The notes: generated from the letters alone by a model not told the origin. Counted from the stretch's first letter, positions 48,621-60,110 are shown. The stretch: DNA of 64,000 bases from Ampelomyces quisqualis (GCA_018398575.1 JAGTXZ010000009.1:186001-250000); one strand, 5' to 3'. A program made the numbers and translations.

Positions 48621-48829
48621 TTGATATAGAAGTCGGCGTATGTCTATCCCTGCCGCCGAAGCGCGTTGCGGACAAACGAGGTATCGAAGATGTAAAAAAC
48701 CAAGCGTTAACGTGTATGCGCCGCCAGAAACCCGATTGCTTGTATGTAGTAAAATCGAGACCAAATGAAGAATGATTGTGGTCGACTGACACAGGATCGG
48801 AATGTTGTTTACATCGCTCCCCAGAGCGA

Positions 48830-51618
48830 TCACAAACTCATAGTAAGCCATTCCTGTGTAATGTTAGGAGAAGACCAATTCTTGGACAAATGATTCTTAC
48901 CCATTCTGCAGGGCCAGATGACTGCAAACCCTGGCCCATGGCACCCATAGGAAGGGCGCCAAGGTCTTGGTTCGGAAATGCAACTTTAGTGGCAATGGCT
49001 GTATCCTTCCTGCGTAGCGGTGGCGCCTTTCCATTCGTGTCGTCTGCATCAGCCATCTCTAGCTCCGATGATCCGCTCTTGCTTTGGCCACGAGCGCGCC
49101 GCTGGGCTGAAGTGACTCCACGAGACGGAGGGACAGTACCGGTGTTACTGGATCTCGCGGGGCCTGGTGCAATGGGCACAACTCCACCAGTCTTGGAATT
49201 TGGTGCACCCGATGGGAGCGAAATGCCGGTGCTGGGCCGCTCACCCATGTAACCTGTCGACTTGGGTGACTCTGAATCGGCCGCATTATGCGATGTTGGT
49301 GTTGTGACGGGCGTTTGTGCGATTGAGTTCTTTCGTGACGACTTCTTGGACGATCGCGTCGACGCTGAGCCTACAGGCGCATTGCCACTGCCTCGATTGC
49401 GCTTTTTGATAACATCAGTCTTCAAGGACAAGGGGCGCACGACACCGTGGAGCTTTAAAAACAGACCACAGGCATTGCAGAGCGGGTGGCCTTCGGGATT
49501 ACGGCGCCACAATGGCGTAGTCTGAGTAAAGCAATTGGTGCAAGTCGTGGGTGCACCACCTTCGCCCAGCTTGGTCCCACCAGGACTCTGAGGCCTGGAT
49601 GGCGCTGCAGAATTGAAGCCCGATTCTGACGGGGAGTTTGGTGATGACTGCGGTCGGCCGTGCATCCCATGCACCATGCTGGCTGCGTTGGGCGTAGAGC
49701 TAGTGCGGGGTATCTTCTGGCGTCGTGGGTCACTCCCACGGTTGCGAATGTCACTAACGGAGGCAGCTGAGCCGTGTGTTCGACCCAGGCTGCCCCCTGG
49801 GCTCCAGTGATCTTGCGGCGAGGACACCATTTCGGTCCCTCCAATCGTCACCGTCTTTCGCGGCGGACCCGCAGGATAGCGCGCTTGCATCGGGTTGAAT
49901 TGATTGGAGAGATTTGTCTCCCATTGAAAGCCAGCGGTGAAATCCATGGCGCTATCGTCAATTGGTGAGTAGTCTGGGTTCGGCATGGTGCGATCTGCGA
50001 AAGCACCACCCTCTTCATCCTCGCCGTCCGAGTCGGCGCCGAATGTGAACATGTTTTCTTGACGCTGCATTTGCAGTTCGTGCTGTTGTCGCAAAGGCAA
50101 GTTGTTGTGGAGTACCTGGCTGGGGTCCACGTGGTTTGCGTGACGGTAAGAAGTTGCAGAGAACGGCAACGACGAACTGGCGCTTGTGACGGGACTGAAG
50201 ACCGAGTCTGAAGCACCTGGGCTGAAGATGAATTGGGGTTGCATGGAGGTAGAGAGGTTCGAAGGGCGATGTGGCCCATAGGAGGACCCCCCGTGCGGAC
50301 CACGAATGTCCATGCCAGTACGATCGAAGTACATTTGGCTGTCATCGGGTATGGGCTGCGGGGTTGAGACAGCTGAGGGGAAGGCAGAGCTCGGTGGAGA
50401 GTAGTAGTCGGTCGAGTTGAGAGATGAGGCCATGGAGTTGGGATTGAACATGCTGGCGTAGGAGGCGTTGTGGTTCATCATGGGCGAACCAACGGGCGAG
50501 AAGCCAAAGCTTTGTTGGAAGGGGCCCGCGGAGTTTATGATGGGGTCCTCGTGCATCTGAAACGTGTCTGCGGAGAAGGACACCTGAGGCTGCGAGGCCG
50601 GGAAGGTGGGAGGGTGCATGGCGTGGTCGAGCGAGTAGTGGTTGAGGTCGGCTTCCGCTTGGGCGTCGGTAGGGATCATGATGCTGTTGACGGGAGGCAC
50701 TTGGGGAGAGGCCTCGGCGCGGCGCTTGGGTGGCTGATGAGCAGTGTTAGCTGGACTGTAGAGGCATGTGATGGTGGCACGACCAGGAACTCACTCGTCG
50801 CTCGTCAATGCTGGTCTTGCGGACGTGTCGAGGGACGTAGGCGAATTCATTCTCTCTTTTGGGTAGGGGAGGAACGGGAGGCGCGGAGGCGCGGGCAAGA
50901 GAGGCATCATGGGCGCTGGCCTGAGTAGGCTTTCTGATGGGTATCGATGGGGCCGTGGCATGAAAGGGACCGGGCGTCTCACTCGACGGTTCTGGCGAAA
51001 GACGCGCGGGGCTGCCGAGCGACGAGGGGAATATAAAGTCGTCCAGGTTCATGGCATCGTCATGTTGGGCCTGTGGCTGCGGTGCCTGTGGCTGCGGTGC
51101 CTGCGCCTGCTGGCCCGACGACTTTCGCAGCTGCTGGGCGATTCCGCTCGGGGCGGATCGGGGCGGCGGCCTCGCGCTCACGCTGACGGTGGTGAGTGGA
51201 GGCGGCATCAACTCGTTGCTTTGGCTGCCCTGGGCCATGCTGCGCAAAGGAAACGCCGGGTTAGCACGTGTCCAGCGAGTCGCACAGCGCGGCGGCGGCG
51301 GTCAGCAAGAGGGATATGGCGGCATTCGTACCCTTTATTGCGCTGGAGCTCGGCTCGCTTCAGGTTGACGCTCATCAGGCGCCATGTCAAGTTCTCCATG
51401 CGCTCTGCGTTGGGCAGCTGCGTCTTTGCTCGCGAGTACAGCTTCCATATCTGCGTGCCGAGCGGGTCGTCCTTTTGCATCTGCTCGGGCGACTCTGCCT
51501 GGGGGCTGCCCGCATCGTTGCCCAGGGCGGGGAACATGGCTTCCTCCAGCATACCGCGGCGGGCAGTGTGCCTGGTGGGTGAGAGATGCATTGTGGCCGC
51601 TGGCGCAGCAAGGACCAT
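48830..51618 (-). CDS. areA: AreA-type GATA transcription factor, nitrogen metabolite regulator
   Basis: Four exons on the minus strand: 51332-51618, 50795-51239, 48901-50733, 48830-48853, giving 862 residues. The N-terminus carries the AreA-specific block (MLEEAMFPAL, then DPLGTQIWKLYSRAKTQLPN and ENLTWRLMS). The middle has YVPRHVRKTSIDERR followed after an intron by PPKRRAEASPQVPPVNSI, also AreA-specific. One GATA finger lies at residues 642-666 (C642, C645, C663, C666; C-x2-C-x17-C-x2-C) with the basic tail KKRNRG. The C-terminus ends EWEWLTMSL, the segment that in AreA binds the co-repressor NmrA; its last seven residues sit in a separate 24-nt exon. It activates genes for use of secondary nitrogen sources in the nucleus. 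ATG 51,618 was chosen as the first in-frame ATG; MHLSP at 51,591 is an alternative. Confidence 0.95.
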
Positions 51619-53817
51619 GGGCGACCGGAGGGGCAGTGTGGCGTGCGGCGTGTGTGGGCTATCATGTACTCCGCTTAGTGTGTGGGACGGGTAGCAGGGC
51701 GGCGGGCGCGTGCTTCAAGACACCCCACGCTGCAGATTTTCCCTGCGACCGCAGCCGACGGGGGGGGAGACGGGGGTAGGGCGCAGAGACTCGAGGGAGC
51801 ACGGCATCCGCAGTCAGTCTACTTAATGGAACTCACCCTTGGGCCCTTGGGGTGCGGCGCTGGCTTCGTTTCGAGGGAGGGCGAAGCGCACCCCACGTAT
51901 GTACCAGTCACGGGACCGCCCATCACGGGTCCCTGGCACTTCCTCTCCACACGCGCGCCAACCGCGCGACCGCTCTATGTGTTCTACAGGGAGGGCTCTA
52001 CCCGGCCAGGCGGCCCCCCTTTCTTTTGACGTTTTCTGCTCAGCAGAATACATGCTGCCGAGTCGTTGGCCCTGCTGGGAGTGCGCCCACTGTGGGCTCC
52101 CATTGGCCCGTCGACACGTGCTGTTTTCCCTGCAGCCATGCCGAATGCAGCCGACAGCTTCACCGAGCGCGGAACTTGCCTCTCCTCCAACTCCCGACCG
52201 TCAGCGACTCCACCGGGCTGGCCGACGAATCGACTAGGCTGGGAATCCAGACCTCCATTTCAGCACGCCGCTGCTTTGCGGCGCTTTCACATGCCACCGC
52301 AGAGCACATGCCAAAACCACCACTAGATACTGTACCGGATATGCTCAGGACAAGCACTCCTCGGGCCTAACTGCCGTCGTCGCGACGTTACAGCATGGCA
52401 AGCAACAAGCCCATCAAGCCCGATGATGCAAACCTGGTACAACCCGTGAATGGATGGCACCCCACCCTGCAAGCCAATCTGACATGCATGCCCGACGGAA
52501 TCCGCTGAGTCGCTGGCCCTGGCACGCTACAGCCGCCGGCTCCGCATAATCACGCACTATCACCGCATACACTGCCGATGTTTACCCATTCTTGGACCAA
52601 GTCGTGGGGGTGAATACGTGATTCATTTAGACCTTGATGCGAACCGTTCTGCTCGACATCGAAGATATTCCTGGGCATCGAGAATCGAGAAACGCCTTTC
52701 CACGCGCCGGCCGTGGGCCATGACGAGATGACAGGCCCGATCGTGTATCTGGTCGTGTGCTTGCTCCGGCAAACGCGGTGGCAGGCGTTGCTGGTGGGTG
52801 CTGATGGTGTGTCCTCGGATAACCTTCCGTGGGCAAGGCGTTCCGCAGCCATTGTTGGATTGTCACGTATTTGGCCATCCTCGAATGCCGAGAGACATTG
52901 CCGTGCACCCCTCCCTTTGACACAGCATGACAGCAGTGTGCACAATATTCGTAAATCCAGCATGTAAGTCCAGCATCCAAGTCCAGCATCCAAGTCCAGC
53001 ATCCAAGTCCAGCTTGTAAATCGTCAGAACAATCGAGTCCTTCCTGGGCACGCACAACAGCGGAGCTGAAGAAACCACCAGTAGCAAAGTCGAATCAAAA
53101 TCCAGAGTTCTTCTTCACCTCATTCTAGACCGGAACCTACGCTTCCTTTATACCACGCCCGCTCAGACGTGTGTCACCTAGCAAGCGATTGCGAGACACC
53201 GCACCATTTCCGCTTATCATTGCGACATGGTCGCACGATTGATAATGACCTTCTTAGTGGATAGCCGTTTTGCGCACACAGAAAACTCACTGTCAAAGCC
53301 ACTTGTGCACCCAATGACATACAGGGCTTGGTGCTTGTGTGCGCACACCTGTGGCTCGTGCCAGTTGAGCTTCCTATCGCAGAAGTGAAGCAGCTGGTTG
53401 GCTATCTTATCGCCTGGGTATGCGGCTGTAAAACGATGCATGACTTGCAGTCTTTCTTGGGAGGCCCTGATGGATAGCAACATGTGTCTGTTCGCGATAC
53501 GTAGGCCTTACCAGTGCCGTGAAGCTTTCTCTTCAAGCACGCAACAGCTTACATGCTTCTAACTCATAGACCAATCGAGCATCTCGAGCAATCTGCTCAA
53601 CGTCTTTCTTGATTTCGGGTTCGTCCGCGGTCTGCATCTCGTTGCCTTCTCATCTGTTCTGGCATCGGACCACGCCGCAAGTCCATTCCGCACCAGCTCC
53701 CGAGTCCACGTCTCACGAAAGAACCTCGTGACATAGAACCCTCATCGTAACGCCTTCGTCCGTTCATGCCGCATCTGACCAACTCCTCATAACACTATCC
53801 CCATCCCATGAACCGCC
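51619..53817. other. intergenic region between AreA and Hsk3 (AreA promoter side)
   Basis: About 2.2 kb. The AreA-proximal half is C/G-rich and probably contains its promoter and long 5' leader, as is known for areA orthologues. A 13-bp minisatellite lies at 52,953-53,017. An 88-codon minus frame at 53,217-53,483 and several others show no recognisable domain. No tRNA seen. Confidence 0.6.
52953..53017 (+). repeat. 13-bp minisatellite, five units
   Basis: Units AAATCCAGCATGT, AAGTCCAGCATCC (three times) and AAGTCCAGCTTGT follow without spacers. The central three are identical. No spacer structure, so not a CRISPR array. Confidence 0.95.
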
Positions 53818-54186
53818 TCACTTCTCCCCATCTTTCCCGCCCTTATCATCCCCTCCCTTGACCGTCTCTTCGCCCAGGACCTTCGAAGCCGCCATGAACC
53901 TATCCAGCACGTGTTAGCACTCATCTCATCTCGTCAATCACCTGCCAGCACATGGACGCATTGCAAATAAACCAGGCCCAAACACGCACATCGCACCAGA
54001 GTATCCACCCAATCCTCGCATATCCTGCGCTTGGCCCGCCGTCATTCTCATCAAACTCTCCAGATCGGCCATATTTGCTGTCAATTGCGCGAGTTGTGCC
54101 TGGAGGTGCGAGAGCTGGCGTGGCTTTTGCGACGGGACGGTGCTGAGGCGCGAGTTTGGCGGCTGGGAGCGGGGGAGGTTGGACAT
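53818..54186 (-). CDS. HSK3: DASH complex subunit Hsk3
   Basis: Two exons (53990-54186 and 53818-53899) joined by a 90-nt intron, giving 92 residues. The core RQLSHLQAQLAQLTANMADLE, then LMRMTAGQAQDMRGLG, and the continuation MFMAASKVLGEE after the splice match the short helical Hsk3 family. The C-terminal tail is Gly/Lys/Asp-rich. Hsk3 is one of the small coiled-coil subunits of the DASH/Dam1 ring that couples kinetochores to spindle microtubules in fungi. The intron phase places the splice inside Met66. It shares a 244-bp divergent promoter with the next gene. Confidence 0.88.
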
Positions 54187-54430
54187 TGTGTGATCGCTCT
54201 TTCGATGTGTACGGGGTGATTGAAAAGCTCGTGGGTGTTTACGGCGGTGTTGGTGTTGTTATTGTGGTATACTCAAATCGCGACGGCCGGGGAGCGCGAC
54301 TACCGGAAGACTCCCGCGGCGAAACGAGCTTGGCGGCTCGTTTGCGTTCGGTCATTTTTAAGCACTCGCGAGCTTTGACCGTGAACGCAGACGCCTCTTG
54401 CCAGATCATTCATAGGATTCTTCCAGAGCT
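54187..54430. promoter_or_regulatory. divergent promoter region between Hsk3 and the 54,431 gene
   Basis: 244 bp separate the two start codons on opposite strands, so both promoters must lie here. No specific factor site was assigned. Confidence 0.6.
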
Positions 54431-54830
54431 ATGGCGGCAATAAGGCAAGCGGTACGCCGATGGGTTTTGACCGGCTCGGTCGTTGCCATCACTGCGACCG
54501 GTGCAATCTACGGCGCAACGCTTAAGCAAGACGTCGATGTGCGGAAGGTATGTCTACAGTCCTGGGACTTCATCCTAGTTCCCTCAGTCTCTGATCTGGC
54601 GCTCCCGACTACTACGACACCGGTAAGAACATATCACTAACGTCCACCTCACCACACAGCAAAGAAAGCGCATCCTACAAGCCACACCAGAAGAACGCAT
54701 CGAGCAGCTCGAGCTTGCGCGCCGTGATCTCGTTGCGAAAAAGATTGATATGGAGTTGAAAATAGCGCGTTTCCATGAGAAGAAAAAGGCTAGGGAGCTG
54801 AGCGAGCAGAGCGAGGCTCAGCCGAAGTGA
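54431..54830 (+). CDS. small protein with one membrane span and a C-terminal coiled coil, function unknown
   Basis: Two exons (54431-54547 and 54660-54830; intron 112 nt, GTATGT to CAG) give 95 residues. MAAIRQAVRRWVLTG is Arg-containing and free of acids; residues about 13-31 (VLTGSVVAITATGAIYGAT) are a membrane span. The second exon is charged and helical (RIEQLELARRDLVAKKIDME). The layout resembles small mitochondrial inner-membrane or assembly proteins, which is inference; I do not recognise the family. It is divergent from Hsk3. Confidence 0.75.
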
Positions 54831-55931
54831 AGAGGTGGAACTGTGAGCTTGCACCAGCACCTTGAACATCGCTAGGCTCGCACCCCATCGTTGGATCTAG
54901 AGATGGGCCAGATAGCCCCTCCAAGCACAGACTGGACGATCAAATACAGCATGAGGGTTTGCCTCTGCATGGCATGACTCTCCAAGTGGCGCTGCACTCC
55001 ACAACTTCCACAAGAGACGTTCCACACACGGTCAGATGACTGATTCAAACACTGCGAGTAGAGAACCATGCAAGACCATATTTGCCGGCCAATCGATACC
55101 GCTGCTCAACATTGATCCAAAGACAGGCTTCCACCGTGCATCCTACCACCACCACAGGCCCCCACCCCTACCCATCAGGAACGTCCCAGGCTGGACCTGC
55201 ACAGACATGCAGCCACACCAATAGCAAGTGCACGCTTAGTGTTATGTCGCTTCGTTATACTCAAAAGTCAACTCTGGTTTATCTTATCTGCGGGTATGCA
55301 TGAGCTACACTGGCGCACCCGTTTTGACGTTCCTTCGCTCCTTGGCCCGCTGCGAAGCGTCGGAAGTGCGCTCACTTGCGGCACCTGCAATTGTTTGCTA
55401 CCAGAGGTGCGATTGGAAGAAGAGTCTGGTGGAGGGCTTATAGCTTACACTCGCACGTGACACGATATCTGTCGGCTTGGCGTGAGGCACTACCTTCTAC
55501 TTCGTATCGTCGGGCTCGGACTATCTCGGATATGCTATCTCCGCAACAAAGATGCTTCGCCAATGACGAGCATATTCCAATCCACAGAAGAACCCTTGGA
55601 CCAAGTAGATCTTAGAGAGAAGAACTTCGAATTTCGACCTTGCAGAACAATGTTGAATGAGCGCACTCTCAAAGTTTGAGCTGGGTCACTTACATTCTTG
55701 CCATGATGAAATCACATTGTACAAAGATCATCACGGAGACGTATTTGCTCCACACAGTAAAAGTCTGCATTGTGAGACACTTGAATCGCCGGTACGTCCC
55801 CATGTGCTTTCTCCATACCACCTCACCCCTTGGGCCAGCGCATGAGACTACATGGCAACACGAGAATGCGGGACCCCAATCGCCATCAGCGCAAGTGCGG
55901 GTGAAATACCTCACCGCGCGGCGAACCCACA
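54831..55931. other. gene-free region
   Basis: About 1.1 kb with short frames only and no recognisable protein segment. It marks the change from the conserved gene block to the accessory stretch on the right. Confidence 0.55.
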
Positions 55932-56940
55932 ATCTACCTTCGATGTGGTACAGTGCCGGTCTACGTCGCTGAGACTGTCGAATTCAGACTGGGTGGTGAT
56001 TAGGTCTCGCTTTATCAGTTACACATTGCGCTTGGTGAAGTCCTGGGATACGCTATTACGGCCATGTTTATCGCTGTGCCTGGAAGTCGGCGCGGTATCC
56101 TCGGCGGCTCGCTCGTCGTCCCTACGATTGTGGTGGTTGGCATTCTATTCATGTCAGAATGTGCAAGATATTTGATGCGCAGGGGTTTTTCAAGCCTCTT
56201 TTCGTATGCATTTAGAACTGACGTGGGTGGTGTAGACAAGGGCAAGCTGCTCGAGGCATGCAAAGTCTGGCGGCGTCGCCACCCACGAATCACGCCAGGA
56301 GTTTTTCGTCATGAAGGTAATTACGGAATAAGAGAAAGCTGAGATTGCTGCTGATCGCACGATTCGGTTCCCGTGGATGGACTCTTTCCTCAAGCAACTT
56401 GCCCGTCGCGCGAACATCTATGTCAAAATCATGATCTTTCTCGCACAGTTTACTGAGATCAATGATACTCTATGTTACATGGTCATGTTACCTCGATTCT
56501 TCATCGGTCTCGTACTTCTCGGTGTCAGTTACCTACCCAACACTCTGAGCGCGCAACTTGGCGTCTACCCCACAGGCCTGATCCTCTGCGAGCTACCCCT
56601 CGGCTCCTACGCCTCACTCATATGGGTCGTCACATCTGACGTCTACCTGACTCATCTCCGTTCCTACGATATGACCACCTCGACTGGATAGATGTTCCTG
56701 TCGTCCTTCATCGTCACGTATAACTTCACTGGCACGCAAAACAGTATGAAGCAAACTAGTTGTCCACTCAGTTTCTACAGCGGTATTTCGGTTCTTCCAA
56801 TCGCTCTCATAAGTACTTGTGTTCCCCTTGGACTGTAACAGAAAACCTCGTTCGGAATCTTTCTCTATACCCTCATGTCGATTTTGAAAGGACTCTTCGA
56901 AAGCTGCTTGGGGACAGCCGCTTACTCATACCCCAAAGGT
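55932..56940 (+). pseudogene. MFS sugar transporter (SP family), degraded
   Basis: Segments of one transporter follow in the right order but in changing frames with stops: TVPVYVAE (about 55,955), SLYQLHIALGEVLGYAITAMF, LGGSLVVP, ILFMSECARYLMRRG (normally P-E-S-P-R-W/Y-L) and, after frame shifts, EKAEIAADRTIRFPWMDSF, LPRFFIGLVLLGVSYL, SLIWVVTSDVY-x-THLRSY (normally E-V-Y-P-T-x-L-R-x-x-G) and LSFYSGISVL. The N-terminal helices before about TM4 and the stretch from TM7 to TM9 are missing. The family moves hexoses or related sugars with protons across the plasma membrane. This copy is dead. Confidence 0.78.
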
Positions 56941-57214
56941 AAGAATTGTTGTACGGATGAATCTGCCATATGCACCGTCTGGCACTGCATTGTTTGTGCA
57001 CAACGTCTGCCAAGCTTATATCCGACCATGCGTGCACTGTAAGCCAAACGAAAAAGGGCTTCATCGGCATGTTCAGTGAGCATAGTGTAGACACAAGCAA
57101 CGCTGTACGTGTACATCACAAGCTCCAACGTCGTACTAAGTCTTCCACTCGTGAGGGAGCGATTAATTCCCCCCAATCATCTCAACAGTCTCACCTCCAG
57201 CACTATCTTCCGGG

Positions 57215-58732
57215 ATGGATCCCGTTCCATGCAATAGCCCGACAGAGAAAGCGCCCACACCAATTGGATACAGTCAAATTGCGCCTAAGGGGCCTCTTGC
57301 CCGTCGTGCCAACCATGAAAACCCTCCAAGCAATAGGCCCACCAAGAAAGCGACCACACCGCTTGTAGACCAGAAAATTGTGTCTAAACCAGCGCTTCTT
57401 GCAAAAGGCACTTTTCCCGCCATCCCAATTCGCAAAGCGCACCGGCAGGCGAACCATGCTACCAAAAAGGCGACTATGGCGAAATTCAGAACTTGGACAA
57501 CCAAAGATCTCGAGACATACGCTCGTTTCGAGCAACACTTCGTCGAAGACAAACTGCTGGGGTCTGGGGGAGACGGCATCGTGGTTCAGTACAGACATCG
57601 GGTCAGTGGTGGCATCATCGCGGTGAAGACTTCACGAGCCGCCGACAAAAGAAGCGTAAAGGGTATACTTGCAGAGATCAAGCAGTACGAGGCTCTCGGG
57701 ATACATGAGAATATCTGTGCAATGCTGTCGTACTGCGGCAACTTTCGACCCAAACTTTCGCCTGCCATTTTCTTCCCAGTGTGCAAATGGGACCTGCGCA
57801 GCTACAAAGACGAGTGGCATTCGCAGCAGCTAAAGACAGGTAAGAGTGATGGAATCCCAGAAATCACGATCATGAAATTGATGCGCGATATCAGTCTTGG
57901 CTTGAATTTTCTACACAATGAGCATCACATCTGCTATGTGCACAACGACATCAAACCTGGTAATATTCTAGTGGCCCCACCGCCAGGCTACACTGCAGAA
58001 GAGATCCCGGCCGAGCCCATCTTCAAGATCACTGACTTTGGTCGGACGACCGTTTTCCCTTGTCCACCGAAAGATTTGGCAGGAATGTGGAAAGGCACGT
58101 TTGAGTACGGACCTCCACGCGCCGAGCGCACGCTTCCTCCCAAGCCTGGCGTCGATGTTTGGTCACTCGGCGCAACGATCCAGAGATTCGCGCTGGATTT
58201 AAACCCCACCGAGTCTCGCATGGCAGTCATCCGGCGCTGCCAGCGAGCAAGCCGAGCGCATCCCGACATCAACGATGACAAGGCATGGCGCGATCAATTC
58301 TGGCGTTCGCAGCAAAATGTTCTTTATCGACCCATAAACGTCAGCTACCAAACTCTCCAGCGGGAGTATGATGTTCCCGCCCGGGAGCCTGAGTACTATC
58401 GTCAATATAGCACCAAGGTCAGCTATTGGTACGATATGATGATGCTTGCTCCGGCCAAGTATCGCGCCACTTCTTCGTTTCTCGCAAAGGTTGTCGTGCC
58501 GTTCCTCGATAAGCAGATGGAGATTGAGCGACAGATGGAATTATCCCGAAAGAACTTTGCTGCTGCGGTGGCCTTGCTAGATGTTACGAAAGATATCGCA
58601 GAGGTTCGCCAAAAGTACCATACCGATATCCAGGAGTTTCGTCGCCAGAATCCGGATTATTCGGGCTTAGGGTATGGAATCCAAGGCTTCGATGCAGTGC
58701 ATGACAGCTCTCGCGGTAGCGAGCAAGATTAG
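57215..58732 (+). CDS. protein kinase-like protein, non-RD type, intronless
   Basis: A single open frame of 505 residues. The kinase fold is complete: Gly loop GSGGDGIV (116-123), VAIK-type Lys K138 (IIAVK), catalytic loop V-H-N-D-I-K-P-G-N with D245 and N250, D-F-G at 274-276, an APE-like P-P-R-A-E (300-304) and D-V-W-S-L-G (314-319). The usual HRD arginine is Asn, so activation-loop control is probably atypical. Residues 1-90 are basic and hold PTKKATTP and ATKKATMA repeats; a start at Met88 (MAKFRTW) would remove them. The C-terminal 150 residues have an aromatic-rich block (SYWYDMMML) and a probable coiled coil (EIERQMELSRKNF). Substrate unknown. Neighbours are pseudogenes and accessory genes. 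Confidence 0.85.
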   Translation: MDPVPCNSPTEKAPTPIGYSQIAPKGPLARRANHENPPSNRPTKKATTPLVDQKIVSKPALLAKGTFPAIPIRKAHRQANHATKKATMAKFRTWTTKDLETYARFEQHFVEDKLLGSGGDGIVVQYRHRVSGGIIAVKTSRAADKRSVKGILAEIKQYEALGIHENICAMLSYCGNFRPKLSPAIFFPVCKWDLRSYKDEWHSQQLKTGKSDGIPEITIMKLMRDISLGLNFLHNEHHICYVHNDIKPGNILVAPPPGYTAEEIPAEPIFKITDFGRTTVFPCPPKDLAGMWKGTFEYGPPRAERTLPPKPGVDVWSLGATIQRFALDLNPTESRMAVIRRCQRASRAHPDINDDKAWRDQFWRSQQNVLYRPINVSYQTLQREYDVPAREPEYYRQYSTKVSYWYDMMMLAPAKYRATSSFLAKVVVPFLDKQMEIERQMELSRKNFAAAVALLDVTKDIAEVRQKYHTDIQEFRRQNPDYSGLGYGIQGFDAVHDSSRGSEQD

Positions 58733-59511
58733 AAGAGTGTTGACAAGTAGACTGACTAAGAGTCGAGGCGAAGAAAATACTCGTCGCCAGCTTGCATGAG
58801 CAGCCTTACGAAGTAGCAAAGATGGATCCCTGTTGTTAAAAGCTGTTTTGACATTAGGAACGTAGATGCTAGAAGGTCTGTTAGACTGAAAAGAAGATGC
58901 ATTAGAGCCTCCTGTTTTTACAAGATTCAATATCTAAACACAAATGTATCGCGTATTATGCACCTCCAGCCTGGAAAGTGTCTGTTGTTGCCAAAATGCC
59001 TTACCACGCCTATAGGCGATTAGGTAGCGTCTGCACTGTAGACCGCACCTAACTATCGTGAATAAGGAAAAGCAAGTATTAGACAACCGCGTAAGTAAAT
59101 TAAATATCCCCCACGATGTAGCGAATTTTACACTGTAATTGGAGGATTTTTGATGAGAGCGAATATTACACTGTAACGAGAGGATTTTCCTCATCAAAAC
59201 TCCCAAGTATCATTCTGCAAGTCTATCAAGCTATAGTAGGCATAATAAACTCTTTAACCCTTTCTACACTAATACTACTATAAAAAGAAAAAAAACTTAC
59301 AGTAGTACTATTATTATTTATTGTTTATTATTTTCAATTATTTTAACTTTACGCTGGATTCGCGAAGTAGTGTTAGAATAAAAGAATCTATCTATACCAA
59401 TCTAAGACTAAAATATATAGCACGAAAGCAATTAAAGAGAGTGTAAGCAAATCCCTAGCCGAATATATGGAAAAACGAAATAGCAGAATAGCTACGAGGA
59501 GATCAAGGATT
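58733..59511. other. AT-rich gene-free region
   Basis: Nearly 800 bp without a supported gene. From about 59,220 to 59,460 it is markedly AT-rich (TAATAC, ATTATTATTTATT runs). Two similar 30-bp segments starting TTACACTGTAA lie about 35 bp apart near 59,130 and 59,165. Possibly a relic of an old, mutated repeat. Confidence 0.5.
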
Positions 59512-60110
59512 TTAAGACTTGAGGAGATCAATAAAGTCCATGCGTCTCGGGACGTCCCACCATCCATGCTCAGATTTAACCCAAGGATCCCGGCTCTCGG
59601 TCCCTCTCTGATACTTCTTTAACATGCCTACTCATGGACTTCCTGGAAAAATGTTTTTATCAACTGGCTTCAAAGCCATCTTCTCTTCCAAGTATCTCGG
59701 CCAATGCATGGCATAAAGCCCACCAATCTCTAACGATCTCTCCACCTTAAGTTGTGCCAACGCGCGTATAAAAACAACACTTTTACCTAGCCCAATATGT
59801 ATTGGACCCTCTTGATCCTAGTAGACACTCAAATTTTGGATGTTGGTTGCTTTTCGTCGAAGTTTGTCGAAAAGTAAGCACCATCGCTGAGGACTTGGTG
59901 CTGAGTTGATCGCGTCGACAAAAACGGTAAGGTCAGAGATTACAGCAGCGTTGTTTGTCTCAAGCCAGGTCACAAGAGCGTTAGGTTGCGATACGTTGAT
60001 GTCGACAGATTGGAAGAGATGATTAGGTGCATCGTTGAGGGTAGAAAGCTTTTGTAAAGCGGGATTAGTCCCCTCTTTCTAGTAGTAACCTTTCTGGCGA
60101 TGGAAAAATA
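59512..60110 (-). pseudogene. degraded gene of unknown family, with Trp/Gln-to-stop changes
   Basis: On the minus strand one frame reads coherently for about 590 bp: KEGTNPALQKLSTLNDAPNH near 60,060, then VTWLETNNAAVISDLTVF, ALAQLKVERSLEIGGLYAM and a C-terminus WWDVPRRMDFIDLLKS ending TAA at 59,512. It is broken by three in-frame stops (near 60,080, 59,820 and 59,630), two of which stand where Trp would fit, as G-to-A changes on this strand. No start was found. The Leu-rich upstream part hints at an F-box/leucine-rich-repeat type layout, but I do not recognise the family. Confidence 0.5.

Noticed and set aside
52953..53017. CRISPR-like array
   Set aside because: The units are 13 bp and contiguous with no spacers, in a eukaryotic genome; it is a minisatellite.
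54548..54659. A mini-exon inside the 112-nt intron of the 54,431 gene
   Set aside because: A candidate ending at a GTAAGA donor (about 54,622) would shift the following exon out of frame, so a single intron fits better.
58667..58930. 87-codon minus-strand frame
   Set aside because: Overlaps the kinase 3' end on the other strand and shows no protein-like features of its own.
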